From: a virus
Direction: 5' to 3' (one strand)
Length of the DNA: 64,000 nucleotides
IMG/VR virus record: IMGVR_UViG_3300010392_001176
Coordinates: 1 to 64,000 of that record
The translations under genes were made by a program, and so were the position numbers. This document shows positions 1 through 7,229 of this stretch, piece after piece. Positions within the stretch are counted from its first letter, which is position 1. Every line of letters starts with the position of its first letter. The notes below the pieces were generated by a model. The model saw nothing but the letters and a program-made list of their open reading frames with translations, was not told the origin of the DNA and ran no database searches.

Positions 1-37
1 AGCCGCCGCTCGATTGTGCGCTGGCATTTCAAAGAGA

Positions 38-1246
38 TCAACTAGCTCTACCAAAGAGGAAACGCAGATTGACGGTGAATTCATTTGTAGGCGCAGCTCC
101 AGAAAGAGTGGGGGTTTTACCAACTGCAGTTAGAGCTTCTTTAGCCGATTCAGCCAATTGAGTAAACTGAGCTAATTGCTCCACACCATCATCTTCCATC
201 CTGACAATCCGGCCTTCGAGATCGTTGAATTTACCTAGCAATTCAGATATTGCCTGCTCAAGACCTGTTGGCACTATAGCTTCGGGCTCGACGATGGGCT
301 CTGGCTCACTTATTGGGGTTTCAATACGCGCTCCCATTAGTTTATCAGTCCAAAACTTCCAGGCTTCATCTTTAGATTTCTCCCAATGTCTCTTGTGACC
401 AAAGATAAACTCGACCATGTGCTTGCTGTTAGCATCCTTTAAGCCTTCGTGTAAATTATAGGATCGCTGGCTTAGTGAGCCGGACAGCTCGATCATGCCG
501 TGGGGCTCTAGGCGCTTGATGATACTCTGCATGGCACTAGAGATGTTAGCTACTGGCTTACCGACACCTTCAGCTAATTCTCTAGTCCTGAACGCTTTGC
601 CTTTGGATTCACAGATTAGATGGATTACATTGTGGGAAGCTGTTTTGAAGGGTAAGTCCACATCGCCCCATTTGCCTTCTCGATCTACAATAACGGGGGC
701 TGCAGACCTTGTGCCTGGACCTGGGAAATACTTTTGATAGAGTGTATCAAATCCTGTTTGCCTATGCTCTAGTGGAATCTTGTACTGAAAAGCCAAGCCT
801 AGCTTTTCTCGATAGATTGCATCATCTCCTTTCATTTTCTTAAAGATGTTAGATAGTGCGCTACTTACATCAGGTAACGCTCTTCCGGTTTCATCAGCGA
901 TAGCCCTAGAGCCTATCATTGTGTCTCCGGCTTGGAATAGAACAAAGAAAACATTTTGGGTAAGACTTGCAAATGGTTTTCCTTTCACGCCGTACTCCTT
1001 CCTTATTTCGAATTCACTTAATCTTCTAACCCGCCCTTTGACTCTGCGCGGATCATCCCCATACCTCTCTCGTGCTCTGAATTTTTTCTTGTGTCTGACT
1101 TTGGTTCCAATTTCCTGTCTGCGTGTGTCGCCTACGTCCTGATCTCTCTCCTTTCTCTCTTCTTCCTCTACGACATCTTCTAGCGGCACACCACCAACTG
1201 TGATACGAGCGTCAGTATCCTTAATTTTCTCGGATCGCCCTTGCAT
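38..1246 (-). CDS. hypothetical protein with two winged-helix-like segments
   Basis: A 402-residue protein with a highly charged N-terminus (about residues 1-85), then two similar helical blocks (about 95-160 and 205-270). Each has the pattern of a winged helix in which a conserved alanine/serine helix is followed by IxxxLxxxGxI-like residues. The C-terminal 90 residues are acidic, Pro/Glu-rich and then coiled-coil-like. The ATG at 1246 has a G-rich ribosome-binding site about 9 bases upstream. It is divergent from the small regulators that follow, so a role in DNA binding or early control is plausible, but I recognise no named family. It could be a replication or transcription regulator. Confidence 0.7.
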   Translation of the reverse strand: MQGRSEKIKDTDARITVGGVPLEDVVEEEERKERDQDVGDTRRQEIGTKVRHKKKFRARERYGDDPRRVKGRVRRLSEFEIRKEYGVKGKPFASLTQNVFFVLFQAGDTMIGSRAIADETGRALPDVSSALSNIFKKMKGDDAIYREKLGLAFQYKIPLEHRQTGFDTLYQKYFPGPGTRSAAPVIVDREGKWGDVDLPFKTASHNVIHLICESKGKAFRTRELAEGVGKPVANISSAMQSIIKRLEPHGMIELSGSLSQRSYNLHEGLKDANSKHMVEFIFGHKRHWEKSKDEAWKFWTDKLMGARIETPISEPEPIVEPEAIVPTGLEQAISELLGKFNDLEGRIVRMEDDGVEQLAQFTQLAESAKEALTAVGKTPTLSGAAPTNEFTVNLRFLFGRAS

Positions 1247-1294
1247 TGCTTCTGTCCCCCCTTCTACGCTGACTCTAATCCTTACACTATTCTA

Positions 1295-1687
1295 ATGGAA
1301 TTGTACACTTATTTTTGGCTTGTCTTGCACTTGACTTCCCTGATACACAGGCCAAGGGTGAGAAAATTCGGCTCGGCACATGAAGCAATCTTCTGGTGGT
1401 ACACACTTGGGGAAATCGGTTTGGAAGTTCGCTCAGTCAACCGCGATCTCACCGGACCAATAGTACAAATTGCTCGACGTATCCCTGCCCCTTCAGATAT
1501 ATGGTGTACTTGGATCACGCTAGAGATACTGATAACGCGGATGCCCACACGGTATAAGCATGTAATAGAGCAATACTTCAGCACGGGCCGTTATGTAAAG
1601 CCTTTTCGTCGATGGAAATTTGCGGGGGCTTGGAAAGCTCTCTGCAGATTCTTTTGGTCTGAATTGCCGGAAGAGCTTAAACTATGA
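1295..1687 (+). CDS. small putative regulator, translationally coupled
   Basis: About 130 residues, rich in Trp and Arg. The C-terminal half (a RYxxxIExYFxxGRxVxPFRRxKFAGAW pattern) resembles small phage proteins of unknown function that sit in regulatory regions, some thought to act on late transcription. The stop overlaps the start of the next gene (ATGA), which supports translation in this frame. The start is uncertain: TTG 1241, ATG 1295 and GTG 1358 are all possible and none has a good ribosome-binding site. The conserved part begins near GTG 1358. The function is not established. Confidence 0.5.
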   Translation: MELYTYFWLVLHLTSLIHRPRVRKFGSAHEAIFWWYTLGEIGLEVRSVNRDLTGPIVQIARRIPAPSDIWCTWITLEILITRMPTRYKHVIEQYFSTGRYVKPFRRWKFAGAWKALCRFFWSELPEELKL

Positions 1688-1893
1688 CGGAACAAAAATG
1701 GTACACCGTCCCTGAGTTTGCCAAGCTACTAGGCTGGTCCAGGCAGTATGTACATGAAATGGTCAAGGCCAGGGTAATCAGCGCACAACGCTTTGGCGGC
1801 ACGAAGAGCCATTTCAAGATACCAAGAAGTGAAGTAATGAAGTGGGGGCTGCTTGGTGATGAAAAAAATGATGTTGACTTGGGGATTGGCTAG
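1684..1893 (+). CDS. helix-turn-helix DNA-binding protein (excisionase/MerR-like)
   Basis: A 69-residue protein starting WYTVPEFAKLLGWSRQYV, the classic layout of the small excisionase-family helix-turn-helix (HTH_17 type). It is followed by a short wing (KSHFKIPRSEV) that ends in a tryptophan. Such proteins bind DNA as transcription or recombination directionality factors. It overlaps the upstream gene by four bases (ATGA) and is followed by a strong terminator, so the two form a short rightward operon. The integrase lies far away, so a transcription role is as likely as excision. Confidence 0.75.
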   Translation: MTEQKWYTVPEFAKLLGWSRQYVHEMVKARVISAQRFGGTKSHFKIPRSEVMKWGLLGDEKNDVDLGIG

Positions 1894-1965
1894 TATATCC
1901 TTGTAGGTAGAAGTGCGCCGTTCCTTCCATTAGTGCGGTGTCTCTTATACCATCTCTCGGTGGGT

Positions 1966-2009
1966 GAGCCCCCTGGTATGCGTGGAGAACCAGGGGGCTC
2001 TCTTCTTTT
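1966..2009 (+). terminator. rho-independent terminator
   Basis: A perfect 12-bp stem (GAGCCCCCTGGT / ACCAGGGGGCTC, 1966-1977 with 1989-2000), an 11-base loop, then TCTTCTTTT. It ends the rightward regulator operon and separates it from the convergent leftward early genes. Confidence 0.85.
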
Positions 2010-2235
2010 ACTCCTTTCTGAATTCTTTTATGAATTCCTTACCGTCAATCATTCCATCAAACTGCCCACCACAATCCTTGATATACGCTATCAAGGCTTC
2101 AATCAGGTTTAAGGCAGAATAAAGATTGAACCTTGGCAAAGCAGGCTCTCTACCATGACCACGCGGGAAGGTGAATGGAAGGAAGCCTGATAAATTTTCA
2201 ATGATAATTTTTGCTTGTTCTTCTGGACGATACAT
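2008..2235 (-). CDS. small hypothetical protein
   Basis: 75 residues starting MYRPEEQAK. I chose the ATG at 2235 rather than the GTG six bases upstream because AAAGGAG then sits seven bases before it. The protein is mixed helical with an aromatic/Pro-rich centre (GFLPFTFPRG) and no family I recognise. It is the last gene of the leftward early block; its stop abuts the convergent terminator at 1966-2009. Confidence 0.65.
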   Translation of the reverse strand: MYRPEEQAKIIIENLSGFLPFTFPRGHGREPALPRFNLYSALNLIEALIAYIKDCGGQFDGMIDGKEFIKEFRKE

Positions 2236-2256
2236 AATCACGCTCCTTTCTAGTTT

Positions 2257-2306
2257 AGGTGGGGCAAGTACGCGCCCCTTTTAGTGGGCCTATACACGCC
2301 CCACCT
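2257..2306. repeat. inverted repeat with an alternative inner hairpin
   Basis: AGGTGGGGC at 2257-2265 pairs with GCCCCACCT at 2298-2306. The inner GGGGC (2261-2265) can instead pair with GCCCC at 2274-2278. It lies just upstream of a leftward gene's ribosome-binding site and overlaps the end of the preceding gene. A similar AGGTGGGGCA...GCCCC hairpin is found near 60176. It may be an attenuator or an RNA-processing site. Confidence 0.45.
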
Positions 2307-2484
2307 GTTTCTGTAATTTAGGGTTTGGATCATACTTCTCGCTAATACCACAACCAGGGCAACGGAATAGAACCGTGCCATTTTTGAATACGTTTTTCAG
2401 AACCGCTTCATTGCTGCATTCGGAGCAAATGATTTTGAAATTCTCCGGCGGCTTCTGTTTTGGTGGTGGTGTAATGAAGATCAT
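2290..2484 (-). CDS. small zinc-ribbon protein
   Basis: 64 residues with two metal-binding knuckles, CSEC (about 20-23) and CPGC (about 42-45), typical of a zinc ribbon. The N-terminus is Pro/Lys-rich (PPPKQKPP). The start overlaps the stop of the upstream gene (ATGA), so translation is coupled. Zinc ribbons in phage early genes often bind nucleic acid or take over host transcription or replication, but nothing more precise can be said. Confidence 0.65.
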   Translation of the reverse strand: MIFITPPPKQKPPENFKIICSECSNEAVLKNVFKNGTVLFRCPGCGISEKYDPNPKLQKQVGRV

Positions 2485-2987
2485 GCTGACTCCTTTGTTT
2501 GAAAGATTCTGGCTACCTCTGCCTTGAATTCCTTCATCGGCTTTTCGCTGTGCTGGCTGGCCATGCGTGCCATGTGATAGAGCTGGAATGCGTGGAGTGA
2601 TCCGATGCCAATAGCGTCTAGCTTGAAGAGAAACTGCGTGAAGTCAACCTTCCATCGCTTGTGCAGATCACGATCCTTACCTTCTTTCAGCTCAACGTAC
2701 ACAGCTTCATGCAAGGGCATGAAAGGCAGCCCGTTACCCATGCCAATAACCTGAAGGTAATCGCTTGTGGCCAATACTTCTGTGATGTAGCAGGCTTCAG
2801 CGGTAGTGAAGTAATCATTCAGCTCAGTCAGCATAGGATTCGACAGTAACATCAGCGCAGCCAAATCCTCTCGAATCTGCGTACCAATGGGCGTGCCATA
2901 GCGATCAAGCCAGCGAAGAAATACATCAGGCAGCCGCAATGAAGTCACCCTGTCTTTACTTTTCGCCGTTTCCATTCCCGTTGCCAT
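2481..2987 (-). CDS. hypothetical protein, N-terminal ribbon-helix-helix-like
   Basis: 168 residues. Residues about 11-40 (KDRVTSLRLP, then an amphipathic helix) resemble the strand-helix-helix start of ribbon-helix-helix DNA-binding proteins; the rest is helical and unassigned. GAAAGGAG lies nine bases before the ATG at 2987. The gene overlaps the 3' end of the upstream gene by 32 bases. Its KDRVT motif is encoded by the same 13-base DNA word (2945-2957) that recurs as KDRVN in two other early genes. Confidence 0.6.
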   Translation of the reverse strand: MATGMETAKSKDRVTSLRLPDVFLRWLDRYGTPIGTQIREDLAALMLLSNPMLTELNDYFTTAEACYITEVLATSDYLQVIGMGNGLPFMPLHEAVYVELKEGKDRDLHKRWKVDFTQFLFKLDAIGIGSLHAFQLYHMARMASQHSEKPMKEFKAEVARIFQTKESA

Positions 2988-3348
2988 TGCCGTTGTCTCC
3001 TTTCTTTGTGGGGGGGCGAAGAGATATGCCCGTTTCAGCTTCCAAGACCTTCGTTGCTATAAAGCGATGCTTGGGATCAGCCATGTCACCCTTCAGGGCT
3101 TCCAGGGCCATTTTCTCGCCTTTCTCGGTGATCTTGAAAGCTAACTCATCATCTTTGAAGGTAGGAAGCAGGAGCCCATCCAGGCAGCAATCCATCAGGT
3201 ATTGACTCATCCTGGTTTCTTCCGCCCATTCATAGATCACTTCCATTTCCTCATCGGTTCCGCCTGCATCTCCACGACCATAGAGAAACAAGCTAATCAC
3301 AGTTGATAAATCTTCTGTTGTTACCCATGCGGGTTTCCAATCACTCAT
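2956..3348 (-). CDS. hypothetical protein with Gly/Asn-repeat tail
   Basis: 130 residues, acidic and helical (a winged-helix-like pattern is possible at about 15-95, with ITEKGEKMALEAL resembling a wing plus helix). It ends in an alternating Gly-Asn tail (GDNGNGNGNGNGEK). The tail's reading frame overlaps the start of the next gene. Coupled to the upstream gene by an ATGA overlap. No family recognised. Confidence 0.6.
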   Translation of the reverse strand: MSDWKPAWVTTEDLSTVISLFLYGRGDAGGTDEEMEVIYEWAEETRMSQYLMDCCLDGLLLPTFKDDELAFKITEKGEKMALEALKGDMADPKHRFIATKVLEAETGISLRPPTKKGDNGNGNGNGNGEK

Positions 3349-3797
3349 TTTCGACCTCTCTTTCTAGCATGGCGCTTTGCTTTATCGCGCTCTCGCCCTT
3401 TGAGTTTTTTCCTCATTGACTTAACGCCCCTGAAGGTACGGCCAAGAGTTAAGGCTATATCTTTCACATGCTCATCTGACTCCAAGAGGTATGCCTTTTC
3501 CTCATCTGACCAGCGGCTACATTTCATAACCGCTTGCCCTACAGTCAGGGCTTGCATTCGGTGTACATACTCATCTCGCTTGTCTTTATCGTAATTAGGG
3601 TCTAACGTCCTGGCGATAGCTTGGCGCAGCCGCATTGCTCCTTTCCGTGCTTGAGCCAAGGGCTCTTTCTGACCCTGGTAAATTCTCCCTGTCAGCTTTG
3701 CGGATTCTAAGATGCTGGCCATAGCATGATCCAGGGCTTTGGCTTCTGGCAGCTTGAATACCATCCGCACACTTACCTCTTGCTGCTTGTCTCTCAT
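3345..3797 (-). CDS. basic protein with Myb/SANT-like helix-turn-helix
   Basis: 150 residues. Residues about 95-130 (WSDEEKAYLLES, then IALTLGRTFRGVKSMRKKL) match the three-helix Myb/SANT-like DNA-binding pattern, with the acidic W(S/T)xEE opening and a recognition helix. The C-terminus is very basic (KRHARKRGRK). This suggests a small transcription factor or nucleic-acid-binding protein. The start abuts the stop of the upstream zinc-ribbon gene and the stop overlaps the next start, so it belongs to one leftward operon. Confidence 0.65.
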   Translation of the reverse strand: MRDKQQEVSVRMVFKLPEAKALDHAMASILESAKLTGRIYQGQKEPLAQARKGAMRLRQAIARTLDPNYDKDKRDEYVHRMQALTVGQAVMKCSRWSDEEKAYLLESDEHVKDIALTLGRTFRGVKSMRKKLKGRERDKAKRHARKRGRK

Positions 3798-4100
3798 TTA
3801 GATTTTTCCTTCCTGCGTCCAGCCGCAATTGGGGCATTTGTAGTAGTAGGTCCGCCCGATCCGGCCACGCAATTTGGTTGTCCGCGTGCATCTCAAACAT
3901 TTAATCTCTCGCTGTGTTCCACCTGTCTTTTGCCTTGGCTTCTTTCCTTTCTTTGGCCGTGGCCGAAGCATTCCTGTGGTGGGCTTCCTGGCCTTGGCAA
4001 TTTCATCTGCTGAAAATTTCTTCTTCTTGCTCATTCTGTTCACCCTGTCTTTTGTCTCTGCTCCGTTCACCCTGTCTTTTGTAGGCACGATTCTGTTCAC
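3798..4100 (-). CDS. basic zinc-ribbon protein with N-terminal KDRVN repeats
   Basis: Up to 100 residues from a GTG at 4100, or 78 from the ATG at 4034. The core has a Lys/Arg/Pro-rich region, then a zinc ribbon with CLRC and CPNC knuckles about 22 residues apart. The N-terminal extension contains two KDRVN peptides encoded by exact 15-base DNA repeats. A third copy lies at the GTG itself, preceded by an in-frame stop where the Lys codon would be. GGGTGA in the nearest repeat could serve as a weak ribosome-binding site for the ATG. The start is therefore uncertain. A nucleic-acid-binding role is likely. Confidence 0.6.
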   Translation of the reverse strand: MNRIVPTKDRVNGAETKDRVNRMSKKKKFSADEIAKARKPTTGMLRPRPKKGKKPRQKTGGTQREIKCLRCTRTTKLRGRIGRTYYYKCPNCGWTQEGKI

Positions 4101-4108
4101 CCTGTCTT
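4038..4108. repeat. three direct repeats GTTCACCCTGTCTT(T)
   Basis: Copies at 4038-4052, 4065-4079 and 4095-4108 (the last with A in place of the final T), spaced 27 and 30 bases apart. Read on the leftward strand they are AAAGACAGGGTGAAC, encoding KDRVN in frame with the zinc-ribbon gene. Further copies are at 6820-6888 and a variant is at 2943-2957. Confidence 0.85.
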
Positions 4109-4220
4109 AAAGCCTGTTTATAGGCATTGCCTGTAAAAACGCGCTAAAACAGGGGGAAACGGCCAAGTGTGGTATTTTCCTACGCGCTAAAACGCCGCAC
4201 AAGGCCATAACTCCCCTTGG

Positions 4221-4240
4221 TTGATACCTGGCTATCCCCC
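4221..4240. promoter_or_regulatory. 20-bp repeat with dyad symmetry, putative operator (copy 1)
   Basis: TTGATACCTGGCTATCCCCC, identical to 61799-61818. Its core GATACCTGGCTATC is an imperfect palindrome (GATAnCnnGnTATC). Both copies lie in gaps upstream of leftward zinc-ribbon genes, which fits a repressor or activator binding site. Confidence 0.55.
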
Positions 4241-4244
4241 TATT

Positions 4245-4814
4245 TTAGTAAATCAGTCCTGCTTGCTCTTCCGTTGCGTGGTCCACAATTCCCTTGGCTT
4301 CTGGAATCATGTAGTCAGCCGGATCACCATAGTAGCCCCAACAAGAATCAACGTGCTCATCATCTTTTTCGATTTCATAGCCATAGACTTCGCCTGTCAG
4401 AAATTGGTCATACTCTTTGACTTCACCTTGCAGGATTTCATAGACTCTAGCGCGGAGCTTGGCGCTGATCCTCTTGACTCCAAACTCATCGCGTATCGTT
4501 TGCTTGGTTACGAAAATGATGCCGACCTGCCCGCTATCCCAAGGGCAGGTAAACGGTCTTGTGCTCATCGTTATACCGCTGTGGTCAAATAGGTACAGCG
4601 GCAACAAGAAAACATCTTCAGGCTCGTTTTCGTACATCTCACGGGCTGATTCTAAATCTAGCTCGTGGTCCTGATCCCCCAGGTTATAACGGGAATGAAA
4701 AGCGGCCATTGTTCCCATGTGGTCAAACATTTCACGCGGGCTCTCATTCAGATCATCATGGTAAACGCTGATGATATGGCCCTTGTATTCGATAGTTTCA
4801 ATTGCTTCTCTCAT
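4245..4814 (-). CDS. phage protein of unknown function (CPWDSGQVG family)
   Basis: 189 residues. The central signature LFDHSGITMSTRPFTCPWDSGQVG is typical of a small protein family found in many unrelated phages; its function is unknown. The ATG at 4814 is chosen because AAAGGAG precedes it by six bases; the upstream in-frame ATG lacks one. It follows the zinc-ribbon gene at 4816 with one base between them. Confidence 0.75.
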   Translation of the reverse strand: MREAIETIEYKGHIISVYHDDLNESPREMFDHMGTMAAFHSRYNLGDQDHELDLESAREMYENEPEDVFLLPLYLFDHSGITMSTRPFTCPWDSGQVGIIFVTKQTIRDEFGVKRISAKLRARVYEILQGEVKEYDQFLTGEVYGYEIEKDDEHVDSCWGYYGDPADYMIPEAKGIVDHATEEQAGLIY

Positions 4815-4815
4815 G

Positions 4816-5001
4816 TTAGCTCCTTTCGATAGGATCAAATCCAACTAGCTTGTAAAGATCGTGCCATTCGCTTTTACAGTCCGTGCAATAGATAGGTTGT
4901 GAAGGATCACCATCAAAATCCCAACTATCACCTTCAATTTGGTCACTATTGCAAAATGGGCAATTCCCAGGATTCTCCAAATACTCTTCATTCGTTTTCA
5001 T
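4816..5001 (-). CDS. small zinc-ribbon protein
   Basis: 61 residues with CPFC (about 14-17) and CTDC (about 39-42) knuckles separated by an acidic Trp-containing loop, then WHDLYKLVGF. This arrangement is shared by short phage zinc-ribbon proteins (Lar/restriction-alleviation-like in layout), but the role is unproven. The ATG at 5001 has AAAGGAG spaced by five bases. Confidence 0.7.
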   Translation of the reverse strand: MKTNEEYLENPGNCPFCNSDQIEGDSWDFDGDPSQPIYCTDCKSEWHDLYKLVGFDPIERS

Positions 5002-5012
5002 GTGCGCTCCTT

Positions 5013-5306
5013 TCACTCTATGTAGTCTTGGATTAGCTCATAGCCTTGCTTGAATGCTGCTATATCTTCAGGCTCTAAATCATCAAAATTCAGCGCCGGA
5101 CAACCAAGCAGCCTTTCAATGGCTTCAACCATTTCAGGGCTCTTTGCTATCAGCGCGGCGTTTTTTTTGTCATACGATACAGCTATATTTTCTCCTGTAT
5201 TTTCTGAAATAACTAAACCCTGGTGGTCGCCTGCTGTGTTGGCTTCGTACCACGGTCCAGGCGAATAGTCTTTTTTAGCTTCATGGTAATATTCTTCGAT
5301 TGTCAT
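5013..5306 (-). CDS. phage protein of the ANARLIAxxPE type
   Basis: 97 residues. It opens with SPGPWYEANT and has the block KKNAALIAKSPEMVEAIERLL, the hallmark of a common group of small phage proteins (typical wording NARLIAAAPELLEAL) of unknown function. Good AAGGAG site before the ATG at 5306. Its neighbour at 5308-5640 is a diverged paralogue. Confidence 0.75.
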   Translation of the reverse strand: MTIEEYYHEAKKDYSPGPWYEANTAGDHQGLVISENTGENIAVSYDKKNAALIAKSPEMVEAIERLLGCPALNFDDLEPEDIAAFKQGYELIQDYIE

Positions 5307-5307
5307 G

Positions 5308-5640
5308 TTAGCTCCTTATTAGGTTGAATTCGTTTGTTGCCCTGGCTAATGCTCCAGCACTTATTTCTGCAAACTCCGCAATGCGCTCAGTTGATAGTTG
5401 GATTTGCTGCTTGTGGGAAAACTCGTTCAGAATGTCAAAAAATAAACCGTCCAAGTCTTGCAGAGCTTTGAACATTGCTGGCGCTTCTTTGATGAGCCTT
5501 GCATTGGCTTCAACTTCAGCCATAGCAGAATATCCGAAGTCATTGACTACAACGGCAACGGTCCTGCTTCCCTTGAGAATGTCGATTGATTCATCTTCTA
5601 CTAAATCGCCCATTGTCCAGGGCGCTTCTGAATGTTTCAT
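5308..5640 (-). CDS. phage protein of the ANARLIAxxPE type, paralogue
   Basis: 110 residues with EANARLIKEAPAMFKALQDL in the middle, the same family signature as the next gene downstream, and an N-terminal APWTMGDLV. Two adjacent members suggest tandem duplication followed by divergence. ATG at 5640 with AAAGGAG six bases upstream. Confidence 0.75.
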   Translation of the reverse strand: MKHSEAPWTMGDLVEDESIDILKGSRTVAVVVNDFGYSAMAEVEANARLIKEAPAMFKALQDLDGLFFDILNEFSHKQQIQLSTERIAEFAEISAGALARATNEFNLIRS

Positions 5641-5651
5641 GTTTGCTCCTT

Positions 5652-6128
5652 TCATTCCATGCGCTGAAGTATGGCTTTTCGCACATCTTCAGGCACATCG
5701 GAAATATCAATTAGTTCTCCCAATTTTTCAGCGCCTTTACTCATTGGCTCAAAATATCCATCAGTCGCCGTGTCGCCTGCATACTGATTAAAGCCTTGTG
5801 GCCAAAACGGATCAGCACTCATGCCAAAAACGGCGGTGTCAATCCAAACTGTGAATCTGTCAATAAATCCTTTATCGCTGTCCCTGATGAATACGTTCAG
5901 GTGTTGATACTCAGTAAATGAAACGTGCCTGCCAATTGGAAAACCCCGCTGGCCCTGGTCAATCCTATCTATGACCAGCTCTTCAGCTTCATTGCGCGTC
6001 TTGGTATAGTGTGAAGCAAGCAAGCTCAAATCAGCGCGGTAAAAGCGAATTCGCCACTTCATATATTTGTTGTAGTCTGAGGTTTTCCGCTCAATCTGCC
6101 AATATCCTTTTTGATGAGATTCTTGCAT
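5652..6128 (-). CDS. hypothetical early protein
   Basis: 158 residues from the ATG at 6128 (AAAGGAG, five-base spacing; the longer in-frame extension has no such site). Mixed alpha/beta composition, aromatic-rich (DRFTVWIDTAVF, DPFWPQGFNQY). No family recognised. Part of the leftward early operon. Confidence 0.65.
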   Translation of the reverse strand: MQESHQKGYWQIERKTSDYNKYMKWRIRFYRADLSLLASHYTKTRNEAEELVIDRIDQGQRGFPIGRHVSFTEYQHLNVFIRDSDKGFIDRFTVWIDTAVFGMSADPFWPQGFNQYAGDTATDGYFEPMSKGAEKLGELIDISDVPEDVRKAILQRME

Positions 6129-6138
6129 GTGCGCTCCT

Positions 6139-6336
6139 TTACTCTTCGCTGTAACCGTCAAACCATGCACCTATTCGCTCGGTACGTTTGCGGTTATGAT
6201 GTTTCTTGCAAGTGCTAGAGCTTGTTTCAGGGTCTTTGCACCATGCTTGCGCTTGCTCTAGCGATAAACCCCTGGCAATGACTCGTTTGTTAGGGAAATG
6301 ATCTTTGTACATTCTCACAATTTTGTAGCTGGCCAT
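6139..6336 (-). CDS. small phage protein ending in WFDGYxEE
   Basis: 65 residues: YKIVRMYKDHF, then RVIARGLSLEQAQAWCKDPETSSST and a C-terminal GAWFDGYSEE. This pattern (RGLTLEEAQAHCxDPETSS...WFDGYEE) is shared by very small proteins in phages of many hosts; its function is unknown. AAAAGGAG lies seven bases before the ATG. Confidence 0.8.
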   Translation of the reverse strand: MASYKIVRMYKDHFPNKRVIARGLSLEQAQAWCKDPETSSSTCKKHHNRKRTERIGAWFDGYSEE

Positions 6337-6351
6337 TTCGGTGCTCCTTTT

Positions 6352-6750
6352 TTAGTTGTGGCGATAAGCTATGGTAAAATGTGAATAATCAGGATGCCTG
6401 CAAACGAAATCACGCTCAAGATGGTCATAGCTTGCAAAGTGCTCTTCAGGTACGCTTTCCCACAAATCAAGCCATTCCTGCAGGCTGCTAACCCCAATTG
6501 AGCCAACAGCGTAATCCTGATTAAGCCCCCAGGCTACCAAGGCTGCTTCGCCTACCATGCAAGTGAATTCAGCCGGATCATTGCTGGCCATATCTTCCCA
6601 ATACTCGCGGGCTGCTTCGCCTGCTTCTTCGGTATCATTGAAGAGATAAAATTCCATGCCGTCAGCACTCAAGGTAGTTAGCCCGTGATTCTCTTCAATA
6701 TCGTATTCATCAAAAACCATTCTTTCGCCGTCTATATATGCCACTATCAT
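6352..6750 (-). CDS. hypothetical acidic early protein
   Basis: 132 residues, strongly acidic, Glu/Asp/Ala/Tyr-rich with many aromatics, no Cys cluster or membrane segment. GAAAGGAG precedes the ATG at 6750. The composition resembles anti-restriction or DNA-mimic proteins, but that is only a compositional hint. No family recognised. Confidence 0.65.
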   Translation of the reverse strand: MIVAYIDGERMVFDEYDIEENHGLTTLSADGMEFYLFNDTEEAGEAAREYWEDMASNDPAEFTCMVGEAALVAWGLNQDYAVGSIGVSSLQEWLDLWESVPEEHFASYDHLERDFVCRHPDYSHFTIAYRHN

Positions 6751-6765
6751 GGTTACTCCTTTCGC

Positions 6766-6900
6766 TTAGATGAAATACCAAACGAGACAAATGATAAAAA
6801 TTGCTCTGTTCATGGTCATGTTCACCCTGTCTTTTACCCATTGAACAATGTTCACCCTGTCTTTGGGCGTACTGTTCACCCTGTCTTTGGTCTTGAGCAT
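6766..6900 (-). CDS. 44-residue small protein with three KDRVN repeats and a hydrophobic tail
   Basis: ATG at 6898-6900 preceded by AAAGGAG with five-base spacing, the same ribosome-binding layout as the neighbouring genes; stop TAA at 6766-6768. The protein has KDRVN three times, spaced 10 and 8 residues apart, then a short hydrophobic segment (AIFIICLVWYFI) at the very C-terminus, suggesting membrane association. The start of the next leftward gene's ribosome-binding site immediately follows the stop. Short, but supported by its start signal and by the repeat periods being multiples of three. Confidence 0.55.
   Translation of the reverse strand: MLKTKDRVNSTPKDRVNIVQWVKDRVNMTMNRAIFIICLVWYFI
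6820..6888. repeat. three direct repeats GTTCACCCTGTCTTT
   Basis: Exact 15-base copies at 6820-6834, 6850-6864 and 6874-6888 (spacings 30 and 24). They match the cluster at 4038-4108 and lie in frame inside the 44-residue gene, where each encodes KDRVN. Confidence 0.9.
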
Positions 6901-6945
6901 GTGCGCTCCTTTCTGCAGGCAAGAGCTTTCCCTGCATTTGAGATT

Positions 6946-6962
6946 TTAGATTCGGATCACCT
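6946..6962. repeat. 17-bp repeat TTAGATTCGGATCACCT (copy 1)
   Basis: Identical to 9217-9233. On the leftward transcript it reads AGGTGATCCGAATCTAA and lies between a stop codon and the start of the 44-residue gene. AGGUGAUCC is complementary to the 3' end of 16S rRNA (GGAUCACCU). Confidence 0.7.
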
Positions 6963-6963
6963 A

Positions 6964-7218
6964 TTAAACTAAATGATAATGGTAAGCGGCTTCGACAATA
7001 TCATCCGCCCACATATCAGCCGCTTCAGTTTCCAATTCAATCAATCGCCGTATTAAAATGGGCAATTCACGCTCATCAAATTGCAATATTGCCCGTTGCC
7101 CATTATCTGTAAATTTGGACCGCGTGAAGCCTTCCAGCCGCGAATCAATACCTTGATTTACAACGGCAATGAATATTTCAAGGTCCGTGCTACCTAGCGG
7201 TGTTGTAATTTCAAACAT
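6964..7218 (-). CDS. small hypothetical protein
   Basis: 84 residues: a beta-rich N-terminus (MFEITTPLGSTDLEIF) and a helical, acidic C-terminus. AAAAGGAG lies five bases before the ATG at 7218, and the stop of the upstream 43-residue gene falls immediately before that site. No family recognised. Confidence 0.65.
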   Translation of the reverse strand: MFEITTPLGSTDLEIFIAVVNQGIDSRLEGFTRSKFTDNGQRAILQFDERELPILIRRLIELETEAADMWADDIVEAAYHYHLV

Positions 7219-7229
7219 AGGCGCTCCTT

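Noticed and set aside
3595-3900. A 101-codon leftward frame.
   Set aside because: Shadow of the two real leftward genes at 3345 and 3798.
6710-6937. A 75-codon leftward frame over the KDRVN repeats.
   Set aside because: Different frame from the 44-residue gene, no ribosome-binding site, and it overlaps the start of the next gene.
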